A program made the translations under genes and the position numbers. Positions 33,959 to 42,466 of a DNA stretch of 64,000 bases are shown piece by piece. The stretch is taken from positions 2,790,001 to 2,854,000 of the forward strand of contig NZ_CP060040.1 of assembly GCF_014211915.1 (NCBI RefSeq). The letters are read 5' to 3'. The notes beneath the pieces were generated by a model that was not told the DNA's origin, made no database searches, and saw only the letters and a program-made list of their open reading frames with translations. The stretch's first letter is position 1; each line of letters starts with the position of its first letter. The stretch comes from Burkholderia cenocepacia. Lineage in GTDB: Bacteria; Pseudomonadota; Gammaproteobacteria; Burkholderiales; Burkholderiaceae.

Positions 33959-35393
33959 CGCGTGCCTCGTCGGGAATCGCCGCGACGTCGTCGCCCGCGA
34001 GCGCGGCCGAGATCGGGAACGGCTTCACGGGTGGTTGCGCACGCAACCGGCCGACGTCGGCGAGCGGCCGGCCGGTTTCGGCGGCCAGCACGAGAGCGGC
34101 CGCATCGCCGCACATGCGGCCCTGGCAGCGGCCCATGCCGACGCGGGTCAGCGCCTTCAGCCGGTTCAATTCGGTCGCCGCGCCGTCGCGCACGCAGCGG
34201 CGCAGCGTGCCCGCGTCGATCTCTTCGCAGCGGCACACGATCGTGTCGTCGGGGCAGCGGGCAGCCTGTTCGGCCGGCGGCGCGAACGCGGCTTCGAGGC
34301 CCGCGCGGAATGCGCCGATGCGCGCGAGCGTGCGTTCGAGCGCCGCCGCGTCGGGTTGGCCGGACGGCGAGCGCGATGCGATGCCGGCATCGTCGAGCAG
34401 CGCGAGCGCCGCACGCCGGCCCGACGCTTCGGCCGCGTCGGCGCCCGCGATGCCCGCGCCGTCGCCGGCGACGTAGAGGCCGCGCACCGACGTGCGCCCG
34501 GCCGCGTCGCGTTCGGGCAGCCACGCGCGGTTGAGCGGGTCGAAGCCGAACCGGCAGCCGGCGAGATCGGCAAGCTGCGTTTCGGAACGCAGGCCGAAGC
34601 CGAGGCCGAGCGCATCGCAATCGAGCACGCGCGGCGGCGCGGGCTGCGCCGAGTCGCCGGCGGCGCGCCATGCGAGCCCCGTCACATGTTGATCGCCGAG
34701 CACGCGCTCGAGCGTGACGCCCGTTTCGATCGCGACGCCATGCGCGCGCAGCCAGCCGTGGTAATAGAGCCCTTTCGCGAAGATCGACGGCATGCGCAGC
34801 AGCGCGGGCGCTGCGCCGGCCTGGCGGCGCAGCGGGCTCGTGTCGAGCACGGCCGCGACGTGCGCGCCCGCCTTCGCATACTGGTAGGCGACGAGGTAAA
34901 GCAGCGGCCCCGTGCCCGCGAACACGATGCATCGGCCGATCGCGCAGCCCTGCGCCTTCAGCGCGACCTGCGCGCCGCCGAGCGTATAGACGCCCGCGAG
35001 CGTCCAGCCGGGCACGGGCAGCATGCGGTCGGTCGCGCCGCTCGCGACGATCAGGTGCGAGTACGGTACCGTCACTTCGCGGCCGTCCTGCAACGTGTCG
35101 ACGCGGCCCGCGCCGCATGACCACGCAAGCGTGTTCGGCCGATAGTCGACGTGCGGCAGCAGCGTGGCCATCGTCCGGTGCACCGCGTCGGCCTTCGCGG
35201 CCTCGAAGCCGTACAGCGTGCGCTTGCCGCGCACGAACGCGGCGTTGGCCGGCGGCTGACGATAGATCTGTCCGCCCCAGCGCGCGTTCTCGTCGATCAC
35301 GACCGGGCGCAGCCCGGCGTCGACCAGCGCCTCGGCCGCGCGCACGCCGGCCGGCCCCGCGCCGACGATCACCGGTTGCAGTGCGGCGCTCAC
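33951..35393 (-). CDS. HcnB/OoxA-like FAD/NAD oxidoreductase with BFD-type [2Fe-2S] domain
   Basis: A 480-residue protein with the FAD motif VIVGAGPAGVRAAEAL, a second dinucleotide region VFAGTGPLLYLVAYQYA, and a C-terminal bacterioferredoxin-ferredoxin-like cluster domain with Cys in VCRCEEI and GRCQGRMCG. It matches the alpha subunit of HcnABC-type and opine oxidases in size (464-500). The GTG start at 35393 overlaps the upstream stop as GTGA, and no ATG fits better. Confidence 0.85.
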   Translation of the reverse strand: MSAALQPVIVGAGPAGVRAAEALVDAGLRPVVIDENARWGGQIYRQPPANAAFVRGKRTLYGFEAAKADAVHRTMATLLPHVDYRPNTLAWSCGAGRVDTLQDGREVTVPYSHLIVASGATDRMLPVPGWTLAGVYTLGGAQVALKAQGCAIGRCIVFAGTGPLLYLVAYQYAKAGAHVAAVLDTSPLRRQAGAAPALLRMPSIFAKGLYYHGWLRAHGVAIETGVTLERVLGDQHVTGLAWRAAGDSAQPAPPRVLDCDALGLGFGLRSETQLADLAGCRFGFDPLNRAWLPERDAAGRTSVRGLYVAGDGAGIAGADAAEASGRRAALALLDDAGIASRSPSGQPDAAALERTLARIGAFRAGLEAAFAPPAEQAARCPDDTIVCRCEEIDAGTLRRCVRDGAATELNRLKALTRVGMGRCQGRMCGDAAALVLAAETGRPLADVGRLRAQPPVKPFPISAALAGDDVAAIPDEARDE

Positions 35394-35737
35394 GATGCGT
35401 CTCCGGTCGCGGCCGGCCGGGCGGTCGTGAGAATCCGCATGCCTTCGGCGATCGGCGTCGAGCATGCGCGCATGCGTGCGCCGGCTTCGGTGCGCACCCA
35501 GCAGTCCTGGCAGGCGCCGATCAGGCAGAACCCCGCGCGCGGCTGACCGCCGAATTCGCTGACGCGCACGCGACGCTGCGCGACGAGGATCGCGGTGAGC
35601 ACGGTGTCGCCGGCAAGCGCGTGCGCGGGGCGGCCGTCGAGCGTGAACGCGACGGCGGCGCGCTCGCGTTCGGCGACCCGCACGAACTGCGCGCCGTCGT
35701 CCGCGACGTCGGTGGAAAGGGAAACGGGAGTCGTCAT
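35390..35737 (-). CDS. HcnA-like [2Fe-2S] subunit
   Basis: A 115-residue single ferredoxin-like domain (2Fe-2S, Fer2_4 type) with FCLIGACQDC and a later MRACSTPI supplying the four cysteines. It is the small subunit of the three-part oxidase. The ATG shares one base with the permease stop (TGATG), so it is made in step with the transporter. Confidence 0.85.
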   Translation of the reverse strand: MTTPVSLSTDVADDGAQFVRVAERERAAVAFTLDGRPAHALAGDTVLTAILVAQRRVRVSEFGGQPRAGFCLIGACQDCWVRTEAGARMRACSTPIAEGMRILTTARPAATGDAS

Positions 35738-36531
35738 CAATGTTGGCCGATCAGGATGCGGTTCAGGCCGTACACGCGATCGAGCAGCAGCATCGCGCCG
35801 GCGGTGATGAAGATGACGAGCGCCGACACCGACGCCATCATCGGGTCGATCGATTCGGTCGCATACATGTACATGCGCACGGGCAGCGTGACCGTCTGCG
35901 GCGACGTGACGAAGATCGACATCGTCAGCTCGTCGAAGCTGTTGATGAACGCGAGCAGCCAGCCGCCGGTGATGCCCGGCACGATCATCGGCAGCGTGAT
36001 GCGGCGGAAGGTCGTCCATGGGTCCGCGCCGAGCGAGCACGCGGCCTGCTCGATGCTGCGGTCGAGGCCGGCAACGGACGCGAGCACGAGCCGCATCACG
36101 AACGGCGTGATGACGATCATGTGCGCGAGCACGAGCCACGCGAACGAGCCGGTTGCGCCGATCAGCGCGAAGAAGCGCAGCAGCGCGATGCCGAGCACGA
36201 GGCCGGGAATCACGAGCGGCGACAGCAGCAGCCCGTTCAGGAATGCGCGGCCGGGGAACGTCGCGCGGCCGATCGCGAGGCCGGCCGGCAACGCGATCGC
36301 GAGCGACAGCGTCGCCGACGCGAACGCGAGCTTCACGCTGTTGACGAATGCGGTGACGAAGTCGGGATAGTCGAGGATCGCGCGGAACCAGCGCAGCGAT
36401 ACGCCATGGGTCGGCAGCGTCAGCGTTTCGTCGGGCGTGAACGCGACCAGCACGACGATCGCGAGCGGCGCGAGCACGAACAGGATCACGAGCGTGTGGA
36501 AGGCCAGCGCAAAGGGGCCGTTCTTTCTCAT
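35737..36531 (-). CDS. ABC transporter permease (PotC-like)
   Basis: A 264-residue inner-membrane protein with six hydrophobic segments. The EAA loop is EQAACSLGADPWTTFRRITLP, which contacts the ATPase. It is the second permease of a spermidine/putrescine/opine-type importer. It overlaps the first permease gene by 4 nt. Confidence 0.9.
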   Translation of the reverse strand: MRKNGPFALAFHTLVILFVLAPLAIVVLVAFTPDETLTLPTHGVSLRWFRAILDYPDFVTAFVNSVKLAFASATLSLAIALPAGLAIGRATFPGRAFLNGLLLSPLVIPGLVLGIALLRFFALIGATGSFAWLVLAHMIVITPFVMRLVLASVAGLDRSIEQAACSLGADPWTTFRRITLPMIVPGITGGWLLAFINSFDELTMSIFVTSPQTVTLPVRMYMYATESIDPMMASVSALVIFITAGAMLLLDRVYGLNRILIGQH

Positions 36532-37508
36532 CGCGATGCGCCTCCGAGGCTGCGCGCGTAGCGGCGTTCGAGCACGCGGTAGTAAGTGAGCATCACGACG
36601 AGGTTCGCGGCGAGCAGCAGCACGGCGATCGTCGCGCCGAGCGGCCAGTTCAGCGAGCCGAGGAATTCGTCGTAGACGGCCGTGGCCGCGACCTTCAATC
36701 GCCGTCCGCCGAGCAGGCCCGGAATCGCGAACGCGCTCGCCGACAGCCCGAACACCATCAGGCTGCCCGACAGCACGCCCGGCATCAGTTGCGGCACGAC
36801 GATGCGGCGCAGCGTCGTGAACGGCGATGCGCCGAGCGACAGCGCCGCGTGTTCCGTCTGCGGATCGAGCCGCTGCAGCGCGGTCCACACCGGAATCACC
36901 ATGAACGGCAGCATCACGTGCACCAGCGCGATCACGATCGCGAACGTCGTGTATTCGAGCTTGTACGGCCCGAGGCCGACGAGCGCGAGCGCCTGGTTCA
37001 CGAGGCCGCTGGTGTTCAGCAGCATGCTCCAGCCGAACGCGCGCACGACCACCGACACGAGCAGCGGCGCGAGGATCGCGAGCAGGAACAACGAACGCCA
37101 CGGGTCGCGCATCTTCGACAGCACGTACGCTTCCGGCGTGCCGATCGCGACGCAGATCGCGGTCGTCAGCGCGGCGATGCCGAACGTGCGCGCGAAGATC
37201 GTGTGGAAGTACGACGAGCCGAGCACTTCCGCGTAGTTGCCGAACTGGAACGCGGCGATCGGGCCGGTGGCCGGGTCGAAGCGGTAGAACGTCAGCACGA
37301 ACGTCATCGCGAGCGGCACGAGCACGAGCGCGGCGAACAGCGCGAAGGCCGGCGCGCACATCAGCCACAGCGGCGCGTACGCGCGCCAACGCGCGCGCGG
37401 CGCGTTGCCGCCGACGGCGCGCGGCGACATTGCGTCGGCGGCGGCCGGGGCGGCCGCGAGCCCGGCTGGCGCGCCGTCGGTCGAGAGCGGGCGGGAAGGC
37501 TGTCCCAT
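36528..37508 (-). CDS. ABC transporter permease (PotB-like)
   Basis: A 326-residue inner-membrane protein with a 45-residue Ala/Pro-rich cytoplasmic tail before the first membrane segment. The EAA loop is EHAALSLGASPFTTLRRIVVP. It starts directly after the ATPase stop and pairs with the PotC-like permease. Confidence 0.9.
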   Translation of the reverse strand: MGQPSRPLSTDGAPAGLAAAPAAADAMSPRAVGGNAPRARWRAYAPLWLMCAPAFALFAALVLVPLAMTFVLTFYRFDPATGPIAAFQFGNYAEVLGSSYFHTIFARTFGIAALTTAICVAIGTPEAYVLSKMRDPWRSLFLLAILAPLLVSVVVRAFGWSMLLNTSGLVNQALALVGLGPYKLEYTTFAIVIALVHVMLPFMVIPVWTALQRLDPQTEHAALSLGASPFTTLRRIVVPQLMPGVLSGSLMVFGLSASAFAIPGLLGGRRLKVAATAVYDEFLGSLNWPLGATIAVLLLAANLVVMLTYYRVLERRYARSLGGASR

Positions 37509-38591
37509 TCAGGCCTCCCGGCGCATCACGCGCACGGCGTCGCTGTGCCAGTCGATGCCGACCGGCGCACCTTCCGCGAGCGGCTCCGTGCCTTCGTTCT
37601 GGCAGCACACGAGCACTTCGCCGAGCGCGCTGTCGACGCGGTACAGCCACTGGCTACCGAGGAAGAAGCGGCTCGTGACGGTCGCGGCGAAACGGCCGGC
37701 GTCGGGCGCGCACAGCCGGAGCTTCTCGGGGCGGATGCAGACCGACACCGCATCGCCCACGTGCATGTCGCGTTCGCGTGGCGGCAGGTGCGCCGTGCGG
37801 CCGGTCTCGGCGAGATCGTGCCCGAGATCGATGCGGATCGCGTCGCCGTCGTGCGCGACGATCGTGCCGGGCAGCAGGTTCGCCTTGCCGATGAACTGCG
37901 ACACGAAATGATTCTCCGGGCGTTCGTACGCGCGGTACGGCGTATCGGTCTGCGTGATGCGGCCGGCTTCCATCACGACCACGCGGTCGCTGATCGACAG
38001 CGCTTCCGACTGATCGTGCGTGACCATGATCGTCGTCGTGCCGATCTTGCGCTGGATTGCGCGCAACTCGAACTGCATGTCCTCGCGCAGCTTCGCGTCG
38101 AGGTTCGACATCGGCTCGTCGAGCAGCAGCACAGGCGGCTCGATCACCACCGCGCGCGCGATCGCCACGCGCTGCCGTTGGCCGCCCGACAGCTCGCGCG
38201 GAAAGCGGTGCGCGAGCGCATCGAGCCGCACGAGCGCCAGCGCCGCGCGGATGCGCTCCGCGCGCTCGGCCTTGTCGACGCCGCGCATGTCGAGGCCGAA
38301 GCCGACGTTCTCCGCGACGCTCATGTGCGGAAACAGCGCATAGCTCTGGAACACGATGCCGAGCCCGCGGCGGTTCGGCTTCAGGTGCGTGATGTCCTGC
38401 CCGTCGAGCGCGATGCGGCCGCGCGTGACGTCGACGAAGCCGGCGATCATCTGCAGCGTGGTCGTCTTGCCGCAGCCGGACGGCCCGAGCAGCGACACGA
38501 ATTCGCCTTGTTCGACCGACAGGTTGACGTCCGCGACGGCGGTGAGCTCGCCGAAGGTTTTCGTCAGATCCGTAAGCGTGAGAAACGACAT
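37509..38591 (-). CDS. ABC transporter ATP-binding protein (PotA-like)
   Basis: A 360-residue ATPase with Walker A GPSGCGKTT, signature LSGGQRQRVAIARA, Walker B LLLDEPMSNLD, the switch His in MVTHDQSEAL and a C-terminal TOBE domain from about 290. It is the first gene of the seven-gene importer and oxidase operon, divergent from an IclR regulator. Confidence 0.92.
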   Translation of the reverse strand: MSFLTLTDLTKTFGELTAVADVNLSVEQGEFVSLLGPSGCGKTTTLQMIAGFVDVTRGRIALDGQDITHLKPNRRGLGIVFQSYALFPHMSVAENVGFGLDMRGVDKAERAERIRAALALVRLDALAHRFPRELSGGQRQRVAIARAVVIEPPVLLLDEPMSNLDAKLREDMQFELRAIQRKIGTTTIMVTHDQSEALSISDRVVVMEAGRITQTDTPYRAYERPENHFVSQFIGKANLLPGTIVAHDGDAIRIDLGHDLAETGRTAHLPPRERDMHVGDAVSVCIRPEKLRLCAPDAGRFAATVTSRFFLGSQWLYRVDSALGEVLVCCQNEGTEPLAEGAPVGIDWHSDAVRVMRREA

Positions 38592-38707
38592 GGGGAGCTC
38601 CGGGTTCGCGCACCGCCTGGCCGGTGCGCCGATGACGCGGACTCTAGCCAGCCATATTTCGGCGCGTCAATTTGGAATTCTGCTGAACGGGATGAATTTC
38701 TGAAAAA

Positions 38708-38722
38708 TTCCATTGAATGGAA
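38708..38722. promoter_or_regulatory. Perfect dyad TTCCATT-G-AATGGAA in the IclR / ABC operon promoter region
   Basis: A perfect 7-1-7 inverted repeat in a 294-bp AT-enriched divergent intergenic region. IclR-family operators often have this size and symmetry, so it is the candidate binding site of the neighbouring IclR protein, controlling both directions. Confidence 0.5.
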
Positions 38723-38885
38723 CGAACAGGAAAATCGCGTGCGAATCGTTCCGCTGGATGAGGGGCGGCCAACCCGCGAAATGAGCGCGTCAATCCCGTG
38801 CACACCCGGATGCCTGCGGATTTTCGGCCGGACGACAATGGCGGCTACCGTATTCCGTTCAGTGAAATCGTCGAGGAGAGCCGGC

Positions 38886-39788
38886 ATGCAGGAACCCCAT
38901 TTGCCCGGAACGTCGTCGGCTGAGCGCATGCCGCACCCGGACGAGGACGCTGTCCCGGCTGATTCGGCCGATGCGGCCGGCGCGCCCGGCACCGGCATGC
39001 TGCAGCGTGCGTTCGCGATCCTGCGCGCGCTGGCCGGCATGCAGCAGGACGGCGTGCGCGTCACGCATCTCGCGAAGGCCGTCGGCCTCACGCAGGGCAC
39101 CGCGCACCGGATCCTGCAATCGCTGATCGCCGAAGGGATGGTCGAACAGGACGAGCAGTCGAAGCTGTACCGGCTGAGCGTCGACTTCTTCGCGCTCGCC
39201 GCGCTGGCCGGCAACCCGAGCAGCATGCGCACGCTGTGCCGACCCGCGCTGCTGCGGCTGTGCGCGAGCCTCGGCGAAACCATCTTCCTGCTCGTGAAGA
39301 GCGGCTTCGACGCGGTGTGTCTCGACCTGTGCGAAGGGCCGTTCCCGATCCGCTCGTTTACCGGCGACATCGGCGGCCGCATCGCGCTCGGCGTCGGGCA
39401 GGGCAGCCTCGCGATCCTCGCGTTCCTGCCCGAGGCCGAACGCGAGGAGGTGATCCGCTTCAACGTGCCGCGCATCCGCGGCTACGGCGTGCTCGACGAG
39501 GTGTATTTGCGCACCGAGATCGAACGCGTGCGACAACTCGGCTACGCGGGCCGCAACAGCGGCGTGCTCGACGGGATGGCCGGCGTCGCGGTGCCGATCC
39601 TCGATCGCACCGGTTATCCGGTCGGCGCGCTGAGCGTCGGCACGCTCGCGTCGCGGCTCGGCGACGACCGGATGCCGATGGTAGTCGAACTGCTGCGGCG
39701 CCAGGCCGACGCGATCGGCCCGCGCACGAATCCGTTCGACGCCGCGTTGCGGCGGCCGATGCACGGGTTATCGGGGAAAACCATCTAG
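38886..39788 (+). CDS. IclR-family transcriptional regulator
   Basis: A 300-residue IclR protein: N-terminal winged helix-turn-helix with VTHLAKAVGLTQGTAHRILQ, then the effector domain with FTGDIGGRIALGVGQGSLAI and GVLDGMAGVAVPILDRTGYP. The start at 38886 is set by GAGGAG 8 nt upstream. It has an unusually long acidic N-terminal tail of about 35 residues. It is divergent from the ABC/oxidase operon and is its likely regulator. Confidence 0.88.
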   Translation: MQEPHLPGTSSAERMPHPDEDAVPADSADAAGAPGTGMLQRAFAILRALAGMQQDGVRVTHLAKAVGLTQGTAHRILQSLIAEGMVEQDEQSKLYRLSVDFFALAALAGNPSSMRTLCRPALLRLCASLGETIFLLVKSGFDAVCLDLCEGPFPIRSFTGDIGGRIALGVGQGSLAILAFLPEAEREEVIRFNVPRIRGYGVLDEVYLRTEIERVRQLGYAGRNSGVLDGMAGVAVPILDRTGYPVGALSVGTLASRLGDDRMPMVVELLRRQADAIGPRTNPFDAALRRPMHGLSGKTI

Positions 39789-39849
39789 CGCGCGTCACGC
39801 GTTGCCGTTTCATCGGCTTGCTTGCGCAAGTCATTTACGTTCGATCGAG

Positions 39850-39888
39850 GCGCGCAGGGTCCGGCGGACCTGCGCGCTTTTGTTTTTT
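39850..39888 (+). terminator. Rho-independent terminator of the IclR gene
   Basis: GCGCGCAGGGTCC pairs with GGACC-TGCGCGC (one bulged base) around a 3-nt loop, followed by TTTTGTTTTTT. It lies 60 bp after the IclR stop. Confidence 0.8.
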
Positions 39889-40060
39889 AGCGGTGCCGCC
39901 TGCGCACCGCGAATGGCGTTTTTCGAGGGTTATACGACCTTTGAGTCATTTGCGTCCCGTTCCATACTACACATGAACGATCAAGCCGGAACCCGCATGC
40001 AAACGCGATGACGCGTCGCCTATCCGGCCTGGTCAACCACGACATGAAAAGGAACGGAAG

Positions 40061-40807
40061 ATGCGACTCAAGAGCAAATCGGCGTTGATCACGGGCGGTA
40101 CCAGCGGCATCGGTCTGGCCACCGCGAAGCTGTTCGTTGCAGAAGGCGCGCGCGTCGCAGTGACGGGGCGCGACGAACGCGTATTCGAGCGCGTGAAGGC
40201 GGAACTCGGCGAGCAGGCGGTCGTGCTCAAGGGCGATGTGCGGTCGCTCGACGACATGCGGGCGATTGCCGGCGAGGTTAACGACAGGTTGGGCGGTCTC
40301 GACGTGGTATTCGCCAATGCCGGCTGGGCGTTCCCGTCCGCCGTCAACGACATCGACGACACGCTCTACGACGACATCATGGACGTCAACGTCAAGGGCG
40401 TGGTGTTCACGCTTCAAGCGGCGCTGCCGTACTTGCGCGAAGGTTCGTCGGTGATCCTCAATACCTCGTTCGTCGCGCAGACCGGCAAGCACGGCATCTC
40501 GCTGACCGCCGCGGCGAAGGCCGCCGTGCGTTCGCTGGCCCGCAGCTGGTCGTACGAATTTCTTGACCGGAAAATCCGCTTCAACGCGATCGCGCCCGGC
40601 GCGATCGATACGCCGCTGCTCTCGAAGTGGGGCAAGCCCGACGAATGGGTGCGCGACCGCAAGGCCGAATTCGCCGAAACGATTCCGGTGGGTCGCATGG
40701 GCCACGCCGACGACATCGCGTACGCGGCGCTCTATCTCGCCAGCGACGAATCGTCGTTCGTCGTCGGCACCGAGCTGGTGGTCGATGGCGGGGCGTCGCA
40801 GCTTTGA
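40061..40807 (+). CDS. SDR-family protein with altered catalytic tyrosine
   Basis: A 248-residue classical SDR scaffold: TGGTSGIG cofactor motif, Asp in LKGDVRS, NAG in FANAGWAF and C-terminal VDGGASQL. In the Y-x3-K position it reads T-A-A-A-K (GISLTAAAKAAV), so the usual tyrosine appears to be Thr, while the Ser (NTSFVAQ) and Lys are kept. It may use another residue, or be non-catalytic. GGAACGGAAG precedes the ATG. Confidence 0.85.
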   Translation: MRLKSKSALITGGTSGIGLATAKLFVAEGARVAVTGRDERVFERVKAELGEQAVVLKGDVRSLDDMRAIAGEVNDRLGGLDVVFANAGWAFPSAVNDIDDTLYDDIMDVNVKGVVFTLQAALPYLREGSSVILNTSFVAQTGKHGISLTAAAKAAVRSLARSWSYEFLDRKIRFNAIAPGAIDTPLLSKWGKPDEWVRDRKAEFAETIPVGRMGHADDIAYAALYLASDESSFVVGTELVVDGGASQL

Positions 40808-40958
40808 GCCTGCGCGTCACGCTTCCTGGGCCGGCACGCCATCCCGGCTCATCCCCATACCGATTTGACGTCCGCCACCCCGTTCGCGGTGGCGGTTATT
40901 CGATCCGGCCCGGCGTGGTCGCGCTCGCCCATGGGCCGAAGTGCAAGGAGCAATCATC

Positions 40959-41813
40959 TTGACCGACAGTAGCGACAATCATGCCCCGGGCGGGCAACTC
41001 ACGCGGGCAGGCCGTTCGCGCCGCGATGCCCTGAAGTTCGGCAGCGCCGCCACCCTCGGCGCCGTGCTGGGCGGCGGCGCGTTGCTCGGGCACGCCGCGC
41101 CTGCGCCGGCACCGACGGGCAGCGCAGGACTGCTTGCGCCAAACGAGCCGCTCAACATCCTGATCGTCAATTACGACGGCGGCACGCTGCTCGACTTCGC
41201 GGGCCCGAGCGAGATTTTCCACCGGCTGCCGAATACGAACGTTCGCTACGCGAGCCTCGACGGCGGCAACGTGACGCTCGAATTCGGCGTGGTGTACGGG
41301 AAGACCGAACGGCTGGCCGATATCGACCGGACCGACTTGATCCTCGTGCCAGGCGGGTCCGATTTGTCGGCGCCGATGCGTCCGGCGTATCAGGCGCAGA
41401 TCCGGCGTCTGGCGGAGAGCGCCAAACACGTGACGTCGGTGTGCAACGGCTCGCTCGTGCTCGCCGCGACGGGCGTGCTCGATGGCAAGCGCAGCGCCTG
41501 CCATTGGGCGTTCGTCAACAAGCTGGCCGAGTACGGCGCGATTCCCGTTCCCGATCGCTTCGTCGAAGACGACGACGGCCGCTTCATGAGCGGCGGCGGC
41601 GTGACGGCGGGCATCGATTTCGCGCTGCGCGTGGCGGCGAAGCTGCGCGGCCGGCAGGCTGCCGAATACACGCAGCTCGTCGTCGAATACGATCCCTATC
41701 CGCCGTTCCACTCGGGTCATCCGAGAGAGGCGCGGCCCGAACTCGTCGCGATGGTCGACAAGAAACTGCCCGGCGCATCGAAGGGACTCGCGCGCGTTCC
41801 CGGCGTCCGCTGA
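40959..41813 (+). CDS. Tat-exported DJ-1/PfpI-family protein
   Basis: A 284-residue protein. A twin-arginine signal (GRSRRDALKFGSAATLGAVL, then Ala-rich and Pro-rich residues) is followed by a DJ-1/PfpI domain with the nucleophile-elbow Cys in SVCNGSLVLAATG and the conserved His and Asp region in HWAF. The TTG at 40959 is preferred because AAGGAG lies 8 nt before it; a GTG at 40941 lacks a site. Exported members of this family are unusual. The function is unknown; isocyanide-hydratase-like chemistry is one possibility. Confidence 0.75.
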   Translation: MTDSSDNHAPGGQLTRAGRSRRDALKFGSAATLGAVLGGGALLGHAAPAPAPTGSAGLLAPNEPLNILIVNYDGGTLLDFAGPSEIFHRLPNTNVRYASLDGGNVTLEFGVVYGKTERLADIDRTDLILVPGGSDLSAPMRPAYQAQIRRLAESAKHVTSVCNGSLVLAATGVLDGKRSACHWAFVNKLAEYGAIPVPDRFVEDDDGRFMSGGGVTAGIDFALRVAAKLRGRQAAEYTQLVVEYDPYPPFHSGHPREARPELVAMVDKKLPGASKGLARVPGVR

Positions 41814-41880
41814 CACGCTGGCCGGCGACGCGTACAGGGTCGCCGCCTCTTCAATTTAAACCCGATTCGGAAATCATACG

Positions 41881-42354
41881 ATGCGACGGATTCATCTTTG
41901 TACGGCCGCGCTTGCAGCGTGCGTGTCCTTTTTTGCACTCGCGGCGCCGGCTGTCGCCGGTGGTGCGCAACGCCTGCCGGAAGCGGCGATCAAGGCCGAA
42001 AACGCACGGTGGGCGGATGCCTTTGCGCGAGGGGACTACGACGCGATCGGCCGCCTCTATACCGACGACGGCACGCTCTTGCCGCCGGGCGGCGACAAGG
42101 TCACCGGGCGCCGCGCGATCACCGAGTACTTCACCAGCGGGTATGCTGGATCGAAGCCCGGCACCGTTTCGTTCAGCAATGACGAGTTCTACGGTAACGA
42201 CCGGGTCGTGACGGAGGTATCGGATGTGGAGGTTCGCGACGGTGACGGAAAGCTCAAGATTCGCGCGAAGCAGACGCTCGTCTTCCTGAAGCAGGGCGGC
42301 ACGTGGAAGCTGCATCGCGACATGTGGAACGCTTACCCGCCCGTCAAGGACTGA
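41881..42354 (+). CDS. Exported SnoaL-like (DUF4440-type) protein
   Basis: A 157-residue protein with a signal peptide (cleavage after APAVA) and an NTF2-like domain: ENARWADAFARGDYDAIGRL, YTDDGTLLPPGGDKV and a C-terminal WKLHRDMWNAYPP. It follows the exported DJ-1 gene by 67 bp on the same strand. Both products are periplasmic, which suggests a shared task that I cannot identify. Confidence 0.8.
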   Translation: MRRIHLCTAALAACVSFFALAAPAVAGGAQRLPEAAIKAENARWADAFARGDYDAIGRLYTDDGTLLPPGGDKVTGRRAITEYFTSGYAGSKPGTVSFSNDEFYGNDRVVTEVSDVEVRDGDGKLKIRAKQTLVFLKQGGTWKLHRDMWNAYPPVKD

Positions 42355-42466
42355 CGGTCGTCGACGTCCGGCGAAATGGCGCGTTGCGTAATCACGCTAC
42401 GCGCGCGCCCATCATCCGTTAGCGAGACGTCGACCACGCAGGGCGTTGTAATCGGCAGGCGTTCGA

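Noticed and set aside
32807..35737. Hydrogen cyanide synthase hcnABC
   Set aside because: Subunit architecture fits, but the genes are embedded in an ABC importer operon and near an octopine-dehydrogenase-like gene, which favours amine/opine catabolism. No gene symbol is given.
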